Source of the DNA: Candidatus Bipolaricaulota bacterium
GTDB taxonomy: Bacteria; Bipolaricaulota; Bipolaricaulia; UBA7950; UBA9294
Assembly: GCA_027007005.1 (NCBI GenBank)
Contig: JALTFO010000293.1
Span: forward strand, 1-38,921
Direction of reading: 5' to 3'
DNA: 38,921 bases
Shown: positions 31,704 to 38,921 of the stretch, one piece after another
Position numbering within the stretch: the stretch's first letter is position 1
How the letters are laid out: the number at the start of each line of letters is the position of its first letter
The notes under the pieces: model-generated
What the model was told of the DNA's origin: nothing
Database searches by the model: none
Seen by the model: only the letters and a program-made list of their open reading frames with translations
Position numbers and translations under genes: made by a program

Positions 31704-32469
31704 ATACCGGTTGTATGTAGATGAAGTTGGTAATCCAGATCTAGAAAGTTCCGATAATCTGAATCATCGCTTTCTCAGCCTTACAGGAGTAATCATTGAT
31801 CTTGATTACGTGAGAGAGACTCTTCATCCTGAAATGGAAGCACTTAAAGCCAAGTACTTCAGTTCCCATCCGGACGAACCGGTCATTCTTCACCGCAAAG
31901 AGCTGCTGAATGCCAAGCCTCCTTTTCAAGCCCTAAAAAATCCGGAGGTGCGGGAAGCTTTTGATAAAGATTTGCTAACTCGCCTCAGACGGTGGGAATA
32001 CACGGTAATCACAGTCTGTCTCGACAAGAAAAAGCATCGGGATACGTACGTGACGTGGCGTTATGATCCGTATCATTATTGCTTGAGAATTTTATTAGAG
32101 CGCTTCAATTTTTGGCTGAATCGGCATAACACGAGGGGCGATACTATGGCAGAGTCGCGGGGCGGGAAAGAAGACCGACGGCTCAAGAACTCATTTCATC
32201 GTCTTTGGGAACAAGGAACGGATTTTGTCGAGCCGGAACAGTTCGAGGAATCCTTTACAAGTCGGGAATTAAAGGTCAAACCGAAGTCAGCCAATGTGAG
32301 TGGCCTTCAACTGGCGGATATAATTGCTCATCCAAGTCGTGCTGAAATCCTGGATGAAAATAACTTTCTGGGACGACCTCTTGCTCCTTTTGCCAGACAG
32401 ATCATCGAAATTCTGCAGCAGAAGTATGATCAACAGGGAGGGCGAGTTTTTGGCAAGAAATTCTTGTAG
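31696..32469 (+). CDS. DUF3800 domain protein
   Basis: This 257-aa protein has the DUF3800 signature: YRLYVDEVGNPD at the N-terminus (acidic D8/E9 pair), a LTGVIID strand, a HRKELL segment and the C-terminal VSGLQLADIIAHPSRAEIL. DUF3800 is predicted to adopt an RNase H-like fold and often occurs in mobile or defence contexts. The activity is unproven. It begins within the helicase-like stub and ends in the first of four consecutive hairpins. Relatively AT-rich composition compared with the upstream core genes suggests transfer. Confidence 0.85.
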   Translation: MSKYRLYVDEVGNPDLESSDNLNHRFLSLTGVIIDLDYVRETLHPEMEALKAKYFSSHPDEPVILHRKELLNAKPPFQALKNPEVREAFDKDLLTRLRRWEYTVITVCLDKKKHRDTYVTWRYDPYHYCLRILLERFNFWLNRHNTRGDTMAESRGGKEDRRLKNSFHRLWEQGTDFVEPEQFEESFTSRELKVKPKSANVSGLQLADIIAHPSRAEILDENNFLGRPLAPFARQIIEILQQKYDQQGGRVFGKKFL

Positions 32470-32527
32470 ACAAGAAAAAGGCCCTTGCGGGCCCGATGGC
32501 TTACGCCATCCACCTCCGGAAATCCGG
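32461..32527 (+). ncRNA. four tandem tetraloop hairpins at the DUF3800 3' end (candidate structured RNA)
   Basis: Four consecutive perfect hairpins, each with a 4-nt loop, occur within 67 nt: TTCTTG-TAGA-CAAGAA (32461-32476, its loop carrying the DUF3800 stop), GGCCC-TTGC-GGGCC (32480-32493), GATGGC-TTAC-GCCATC (32495-32510) and CCGG-AAAT-CCGG (about 32516-32527). Published surveys describe several DUF3800-associated RNA motifs. I cannot assign this to a specific one. Confidence 0.6.
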
Positions 32528-32803
32528 ATTAATATCAGTATACATTTTATGGAGGGTCATATCAAGGAAAATGGGGAAGACCACCTTCGAGACTGGAAAA
32601 TCTCTAATGGATAGAGAAACATATCTCGAAAAGATACGGAACGAAAGATCCATGAAGAATGCAGGCGGCTGGCTGAAGTGGAATTCTGATTGCCTGTCTT
32701 AAGTACTCGGAGCGTACAGGCAAACAGGGAGGTTTTGGAATAAGGATGAAAAGATGATAGGTCTATGCCCCGAATTTTCAGTTACATTGGGAAGCGGTGA
32801 TCG
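32528..32803. other. gap between the DUF3800 hairpins and the helicase; possible 43-aa ORF
   Basis: No recognised gene is seen here. An ATG at 32571 with AAGGA just upstream opens a 43-codon frame to 32702 (MGKTTFETGKSLMDRETYLE start), with no known similarity. The last 13 bp before the helicase ATG are part of the 42-bp exact repeat shared with 31556-31597. Confidence 0.3.
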
Positions 32804-35800
32804 ATGAGCACCGATACGACTTTCTTCACTAATGAGCCTGAGGCAACGTTGCTCAACCGTTTCAAGAAGACACTCCAGACCACGCAGTACTTCGACGTGT
32901 TGGTCGGCTACTTTCGTACAAGTGGATTCCATCGCCTATAGGACGCCTTCGAGGGAATTGATAAGATCAGGATCTTGGTCGGATTGAGCGTCGATCGCAA
33001 GACGTACCAGATCCTCGAGGAAACGCGTGCACAAGGCGAATTTGACTTTGAATCGCACAGCAACACCAAGCGCCTTTTCTCCGAACGCACGATAACCGAG
33101 ATGGATAACTCGGAAGATTCCTATGCCGTTGAAATTGGGATCAAGAAGTTCCTGGAATTCCTGACCACCGATTGCCCGAACAAGGATGAAGACATTGCTC
33201 ATGGCGGCAACGGGAAGAAACTGGAACTACGCGTCTATCCAAGCGAGAAGATCCACGCCAAGGTGTACATCAGCCGCTATCATCCCGAGGATCGCGATTT
33301 CGGAAGCGTCATCACCGGGTCCAGTAACTTCTCCGAAAGCGGGCTCATCGCCAACCGTGAGTTCAATGTGGAACTCAAGAACCGCGCTGACGTCGAGTTT
33401 GCCCTGAATCAGTTTCAAAACCTGTGGAAGGACGCGGTGGATGTCTCTCAGGAATACGTCGACACGCTTCGCAAGGAAACGTGGCTGAGAGAGGACATTT
33501 CACCCTATCACCTGTACTTGAAGATGCTCTACGAGTATTTGAAGGAAGACATCAATCTCGACCAGGAGATCGAGTTTGATCTGCCCGGCGGGTATCTCAA
33601 CTTGGAATATCAGAGACACGCTGTTGCATCGACCAAGAAGATCCTCGACGCCTACAACGGTGTATTCTTGGCTGACGTGGTCGGTCTCGGTAAGACATAC
33701 ATCGCTGCTCTTCTGGCACGACAGTTGCCCGGGAGGAAACTCGTCATCTGCCCTCCAGTGCTGCAAGAGTACTGGTACGAAACGTTCTCCGAATTTGGAG
33801 TGACGCGGTTTAAAGTGGAATCTATCGGCAAACTAGACCATATTCTGCAGGAGGGTGCTAAGAAGGTCGACTACGTATTCATCGACGAAGCACATCGCTT
33901 CCGAAACGAATACACGCAAGGCTTTGAGAAGATTCATGAGATCTGCTTCGGCAAAAAAGTGATCCTTGTATCCGCTACTCCTCTCAACAACACCCTCGAC
34001 GACATCCACAGCCAGCTCAAGCTGTTCCAGATTCCGAGACGATCGACGATCCCCGGTGTCCCTAATCTTGACGGTCTTTTCGGGTATTGGCACAACCAGT
34101 TGGGTCAACACAGCAAGTCCGATCCCGAGTACGCTGCTCTCATGAAAGAGGGGGCAAAGGAAGTCCGTGAGAAGGTGCTGAAGTACGTGATGGTGCGCCG
34201 CACGCGAACGGAGATCAAGAACTACTTCAGCAAAGATATCGAGCAGCGCGGCCTGTCCTTCCCAACCATGGGAGACCCCAACCGCATCATCTACCGCTTT
34301 CCAGACGACGTAGATTCCACGTTTACCCGAACAATAAAGCTCCTCAAGGAGTTTCAGTACTCACGTTACACGCCGCTTCTGTACCTCGACCATCCAGTGT
34401 CACCCCTCGAACAACAGAGCCAGAAAAACGTGGGTGGATTCATGAAGGGAATTCTCGTAAAGCGCTTGGAGAGCAGCTTCTACGCCTTCCGTCGCACCCT
34501 GGGCAGGTTCATCACATCCTACGAGCAGTTCATCGAAATGCTCGCCAGTGGCACAGTTCTCATCGGTAAGAAGGTCAATGTGTACGACCTGCTGGATGAA
34601 GACGACGCTGACAATATCCAGCAACTCGTCGAAAAAGGCGAGCTGAAGAAGTACAGCTCCGATGAGTTCACCCCGAAACTCGTCGAAGACTTAGCGACAG
34701 ATCTGCAACTTCTAAAAGAGGTTCGTAAGTTGTGGACAAGAGTCGATTCGGATCCTAAGCTCGAAAAATTCATGGCGGAACTACAGACGAATCCGAACCT
34801 GAAGGACCACCACCTTGTGGTCTTCACCGAATCCAAAGAGACCGGCGAGTACCTGTTTGACAACATCAATCAGCGTTTCCCAGGACAGGTCCTCTTCTAT
34901 TCCAGTCAAGGCGGCAAGCATGCCGGCGAAGACAAGAGCGTTCCCGTGGCACGTAGGCTAATCAAGGAGAGCTTCGATCCCAACTACCACACCCGCAATG
35001 ACAAGATCAGAATCCTGATCAGCACCGACGTGCTCGCTGAAGGGATCAACCTGCACCGCTCGAACACCGTCATCAACTACGACCTGCCTTGGAATCCCAC
35101 CAAGGTCTTACAGCGAGTGGGGCGCGTCAATCGAGTAGGGACGAAACACCAAGAAATTCAGGTGTTCAACTTCTTCCCCACCGATCAATCGGAGCAAGAG
35201 ATCGGGCTGGAAGCGAACATCAAGGCAAAGATCCAGGCCTTTCATGACACGTTGGGGGAGGATGCCAAGTATCTCACCGAGGAGGAGGTCGTCTCCACTC
35301 ATCAACTGTTCGGAGACACCCTCTACAAACGCCTGTCCAACAAAGAAACCTACGAAGGGGAAGAGGAACAAGAAACGCGATCGGAGCTGAAGTACCTGAA
35401 CTTCATCCGTGACATCCGCGACAATGATCCTGATCTGTTCGAGAAAGTGAAAAGACTTCCCAAGAAATCTCGGTCGGGAAGGGCGCTGGAAGGGAATGCC
35501 GAGCAATTACTCACCTTCTTCCGCAAGGGGAAGCTGAAGAAGTTCTTCATCGCCGAGAACGAGGGCGCGCGCGAGCTTCCGTTCTTGGAGGCGGTGAACC
35601 TGTTCGAGTGTGACAAGAGCACTGTTCGTAGCAAGATTCCAAGCACCTACTACTCCCTGCTCGACAAGAACAAGGCTGGGTTCGACATCATTCTCTCCGG
35701 CGAGCCTGTGGAGGCATCACGCGGGTCTCGCAACGAGAGATACATAACCAAACGGTTGAAAGCGAGGGATTTTCACTATTATCAGGGATTCACCGATGAG

Positions 35801-36043
35801 GATGAGGAATACATCCGGCAGGTCCTAGCGACCTATGAAGCCGGTATCATCCCTGCGAACACTACCAAACGGATCAAGAAGGAGATCGAGCGAGAACCCA
35901 ACCCGCTTAAGGTGCTCGGGATCCTGAAGAAAGAGATTTCAAACACATTGTTAGAGAGGACTGAAAAGACTAAGACATCTAGCGACCGCACAAGACGAGA
36001 GGTTATCCTGTCCGAGTACTTGGCTGAAAAGGGGAGTGGATAG
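32804..36043 (+). pseudogene. PLD-nuclease/SF2 helicase fusion with amber codon 46
   Basis: The frame from ATG 32804 reads MSTDTTFFTNEPEATLLNRF..., then TAG at 32939-32941, then continues in the same frame for 1033 codons. The stop replaces the residue in GFHRL-x-DAFEGIDKIRILVGLS, where a tyrosine codon (TAT/TAC) would restore the gene by one base. The phospholipase D-like site is IHAKVYI with GSSNFSESG. Helicase motifs are intact: DVVGLGKT, DEAHRFRN, VSATPLNN, STDVLAEGINL, QRVGRVNRVG. A restart at TTG 32975 would give 1022 aa lacking the first strand of the PLD domain. It is coupled to the methylase (1-bp overlap). It was likely part of a restriction or defence system. Confidence 0.82.
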
Positions 36044-38829
36044 TGGATCAACAAGCAGCCAAGAGGCTGATCGAAAGCACGTTCAACAATTCTTTTGACG
36101 ACGCGAAGTTCCGCGTATTCATCCGCAACCTGCTAAACGACATCAACGAAGCAAAGGCCTTCGAGCAACATGGCCAATTCATCCCCGATTCATTCAAGCC
36201 CTACATCACCCAATACAAACGTGTAGGAAAGTACTTCGATAATGATGGCAAGAGCCTGGACGTTCTCATCGTCTACTTACGCAAAGGATCATCGCTTGAA
36301 CGTGCGCGTACCATGCAGCGCAATTTCGTGCGCTGGTTCCTCAATGGCGGACGTGGTGGAATTCTGAGGGACGCAGCTCTGGTGGCTTTCATCGCCCCAG
36401 GTGAAGAAGATTGGCGCTTCTCGTTCGTGCGTATGGAGTACAAACAGGAGATCACGGACTCAGGTTTGGTCAAAGTTCGTGAAGAGCTTACCCCAGCCAG
36501 GCGCTACTCCTTCCTTGTGGGAAAGAACGAGCCGAACCATACCGCACAACAACAGCTTGTGCCCATCCTGCAAGATGACCATCACAATCCCACAATTGAT
36601 GAGCTGGAACACGTATTCAGCGTCGAAACGGTCACCAAGCAGTTCTACACCGACTATCGCGGTCTGTTCGAGAAGCTCACAGCAGAACTCGATAACATTG
36701 TTGAGCACAACCAACGGGTAAGAGAAGAGTTCGAAAGCAAGACCATCGATCCGGGAAACTTTGCCAAGAAACTCCTCGGCCAGATCGTCTTCCTCTACTT
36801 TCTGCAGAAAAAGGGCTGGCTCGGGGTCGGCAAGGACGAGCACGGGAACCTCAAACCGTGGGGGACTGGGCCGAAGAACTTCCTGCAAAGCCTGTTCAAC
36901 AAGGAGTTTATCGAGTACGGCAACTTCTTCAACGACGTTCTGGAGCCGCTGTTCTACGAAGCCCTGGCGACTGAGCGTGGCGATGACTATTACTCCCAGT
37001 TTGGCTGCAAAATCCCGTTCCTGAACGGTGGTCTGTTCGAAGCGTTACACGACTACAACTGGCGAGAGATTCACGTCCTTTTGCCGAACGATCTGTTCCA
37101 GGAAATCTTCGAAACGTTCGACCTGTACAACTTTACCGTTCGTGAGGATGAGCCGCTGGAGAAAGAAGTCGCCGTCGATCCAGAGATGCTGGGAAAGGTA
37201 TTCGAGAACCTTCTGCCCGAGAACCTCCGCAAGGGCAAAGGAACCTACTACACACCGCGCCCGATTGTCCACTACATGTGCCAGGAGAGCCTAATCAACT
37301 ATCTCACTGGCGAATGCGAAGGGACTATCCCCAAAGAAGATATCGCGGAGCTGATCCGCCGCGGTGAATCAGCGGTGGAAAACGATGCCGTAAGTGTTCA
37401 AAAGCGATTGGAGAGGGAGAACTATAAAGGCGACTACAAGCCAATCATTCAAGATTCCGTATGTAGCAACGCACAGCTCCTCGACGATAAGCTCGCCGCG
37501 ATCAAGGTGTGCGATCCGGCTGTTGGATCAGGAGCATTCCCAGTGGGAATGATGCACGAGATCGTCAAGGCGCGTAATGTGCTCACGTCCTACCTACCCG
37601 ACAAGACCGGACGGGAAACGTACACTCTCAAGCGCCACTGCATCCAGGAATCCCTATACGGGGTGGATATCGACCCCGGCGCGATCGACATCGCCAAGTT
37701 GCGCCTGTGGCTCTCCCTGATCGTGGACGAAGAGGACTACAAGCAGATCAATCCACTCCCAAACCTCGACTACAAAATCATGCAGGGGAACAGCCTCATC
37801 GAGGACTTCCACAGCATCTCGCTCGACTTTGGGAAAGACGATAATGACGATCTGCTCGGTATTGACCCGAAGCTAGAAAGCCTGATCGAAGCCTTGCACA
37901 GCAAGCAGAATGCTCTGTTTAGCGCCAGGCACCCGGGCGAGAAAAAGCGGCTGAAAGACGAGGTGGAAGACGCGATCATGAGTATCTTCCACTACGAACT
38001 GGAGAAGAACATTGGCCCTTACCGCAACGAGCTAGAAGAGATCGAGAAGACGGCAAATCGGCCTGGGATCATCCGTGAACAGTACCTGCAAGAAGAAAAG
38101 CACAAACTGCAAAAGAGATACGGGATCGATCCCGAGGCCGTTGAGAATGAACTGCGCGAGATGACTCACGGTAACAAGCTACGCAGCTTCTTCCCCTGGC
38201 GGCTCTACTTCGCCGATGTATTCCAAAAGAAAGACGGGTTCGACGTTGTGATCGCCAATCCGCCGTATGTGGGATTTCAAGGACACAAAGAAGGCAAAGC
38301 CTATCTGATTGACAACTTCGTGTCTGCCTCGGGCAGATTTGATCTGTACTTACCTTTCATAGAGCAGGCGGTAAAACTTGGGCACGAGGGAGCGATAGGT
38401 TGCTATATTTGCCCTACGAATTTCATGAAGCGAAGCCACGGTGCGAAGTTACGCGAGTACCTTGTGCAAGAAGTCTCCATAGTTTCAGTAGTAGATTTTG
38501 GCGATTTCCAGATCTTTCAGGATGCACTCAACTACACAGGCATATTTCTATGGCAACGCAGAAAAACCTGTTCGCAATCTACCATTGCGTATAAGCGCGG
38601 CATAGTGGAAGATGACAGGCTGGTACTCGAAGGGTTTTCTTATCCTCAGGGTAAACTCAGTGAGGCAATGTGGATATTCAGAGATCCTCCGACGGAAGCT
38701 CTTGTCGAAAAGATTCGGACTGGCAGGGTTAAGAAGCTTGGAGAGTTGACGTCTGGAATCTCCGAGGGAATTGTCACAGGCAAGAACCCTGTATTTGAGC
38801 CTGTCCAACAAAGGGTGCTGCATGTATAA
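36043..38829 (+). CDS. Eco57I-like class I N6-adenine DNA methyltransferase, C-terminally truncated
   Basis: The 928-aa frame starts at GTG, overlapping the helicase stop by one base, with GGGGAG 7 nt upstream. The SAM-binding motif I is VCDPAVGSGAFPVGMM and the catalytic motif IV is NPPY in VVIANPPYVGF, typical of N6-adenine methylases of the type IIG/Eco57I group. The start of the target-recognition region is present (KKLGELTSGISEGIVTGKNPVF), but the frame then ends abruptly at EPVQQRVLHV. The remaining 92 bp continue no methylase sequence in any frame. The target-recognition domain is therefore missing, probably through an insertion or deletion near 38790-38820. Confidence 0.85.
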   Translation: MDQQAAKRLIESTFNNSFDDAKFRVFIRNLLNDINEAKAFEQHGQFIPDSFKPYITQYKRVGKYFDNDGKSLDVLIVYLRKGSSLERARTMQRNFVRWFLNGGRGGILRDAALVAFIAPGEEDWRFSFVRMEYKQEITDSGLVKVREELTPARRYSFLVGKNEPNHTAQQQLVPILQDDHHNPTIDELEHVFSVETVTKQFYTDYRGLFEKLTAELDNIVEHNQRVREEFESKTIDPGNFAKKLLGQIVFLYFLQKKGWLGVGKDEHGNLKPWGTGPKNFLQSLFNKEFIEYGNFFNDVLEPLFYEALATERGDDYYSQFGCKIPFLNGGLFEALHDYNWREIHVLLPNDLFQEIFETFDLYNFTVREDEPLEKEVAVDPEMLGKVFENLLPENLRKGKGTYYTPRPIVHYMCQESLINYLTGECEGTIPKEDIAELIRRGESAVENDAVSVQKRLERENYKGDYKPIIQDSVCSNAQLLDDKLAAIKVCDPAVGSGAFPVGMMHEIVKARNVLTSYLPDKTGRETYTLKRHCIQESLYGVDIDPGAIDIAKLRLWLSLIVDEEDYKQINPLPNLDYKIMQGNSLIEDFHSISLDFGKDDNDDLLGIDPKLESLIEALHSKQNALFSARHPGEKKRLKDEVEDAIMSIFHYELEKNIGPYRNELEEIEKTANRPGIIREQYLQEEKHKLQKRYGIDPEAVENELREMTHGNKLRSFFPWRLYFADVFQKKDGFDVVIANPPYVGFQGHKEGKAYLIDNFVSASGRFDLYLPFIEQAVKLGHEGAIGCYICPTNFMKRSHGAKLREYLVQEVSIVSVVDFGDFQIFQDALNYTGIFLWQRRKTCSQSTIAYKRGIVEDDRLVLEGFSYPQGKLSEAMWIFRDPPTEALVEKIRTGRVKKLGELTSGISEGIVTGKNPVFEPVQQRVLHV

Positions 38830-38921
38830 CGCGGGCGGGTCTTTTCCCCTCCCTTCTTCTCCATTCATCGTGACTCCTCAATCGAGAAGTCGTAGCGGGT
38901 TCTTACCCCCTCAGTAGGGCA
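38830..38921. other. sequence after the truncated methylase, unidentified
   Basis: This 92-bp tail does not continue the methylase in any frame. It may be the end of an inserted element that extends beyond the window, but no terminal repeat or transposase is visible. Confidence 0.3.

Noticed and set aside
32939-32941. Amber recoding or pyrrolysine insertion in the helicase
   Set aside because: TAG is an ordinary stop at hutH, deoC, recO, atpC and others in the window, and the position fits a point mutation of tyrosine.
38548-38868. Minus-strand 106-codon frame at the window end
   Set aside because: It lies opposite the methylase coding sequence for most of its length and has no recognisable domain.

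Overview
The window is a bacterial chromosome segment. Ribosomal protein S1, Cmk, Era, RecO, FabF, PheS, a PriA homologue, an F-type ATP synthase epsilon subunit and a sigma-70 factor are all bacterial, and strong Shine-Dalgarno sites of the GAGGTGAT type are common. A Pus10-type tRNA pseudouridine synthase, otherwise typical of Archaea and eukaryotes, lies among them. This mix suggests a deep-branching or candidate-phylum bacterium with archaeal gene transfer. I cannot place the phylum from the sequence alone.

1-13812 is core chromosome. Two transcription units diverge from 4296-4430. Leftward run hutI, ispE, cmk, plsC and rpsA (rpsA leaves the window at base 1). Rightward run hutH, era, a REC-PAS-GAF-GGDEF diguanylate cyclase and a GNAT protein, then deoC, recO, an orphan atpC and fabF. 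The two histidine-degradation genes therefore head operons of isoprenoid, lipid, nucleotide, translation and ribosome-assembly genes.

13797-14721 is a Y1 (HUH) transposase element with 27-bp terminal inverted repeats. Its left repeat supplies the last codons and the stop of fabF. It is followed by AT-rich debris with a frameshifted HicB-like antitoxin remnant, an orphan pheS (minus strand), an M24 peptidase, a PKD lipoprotein, an ATP-cone/uridine-kinase-like protein and a TGS-domain GTPase. Convergent to these, on the minus strand, lie an ArsB/NhaD-type permease, a metallo-beta-lactamase-fold hydrolase and a PriA homologue whose helicase motifs are destroyed.

25624-26298 is a compact minus-strand unit: promoter, c-di-GMP-I (GEMM-I) riboswitch, a short uncertain reading frame and an intrinsic terminator. 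The AUG of the best-placed frame lies inside the GAAA-tetraloop receptor of the aptamer. Together with the diguanylate cyclase upstream, the window holds both a likely maker and a reader of c-di-GMP. Next come pus10 and a sigma-70 factor.

28770-38921 is accessory DNA: a Phd/RelE-type toxin-antitoxin pair with a palindromic operator, a decayed COG2865-type regulator, about 2 kb of hairpin repeats and palindromes, and a DUF3800 gene followed by four consecutive small hairpins. A defence-like pair follows: a PLD-nuclease/SF2 helicase fusion and an Eco57I-like N6-adenine methylase. The helicase carries an in-frame amber codon near its start and the methylase stops early near the window end, so this copy looks disabled. 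A stub duplicating the first ~33 codons of the helicase lies just before the DUF3800 gene.

Several transcription units (hutI, pheS, the ATP-cone kinase, the transposase) have a -10 box only 6-9 nt before the start codon, which implies leaderless mRNAs.
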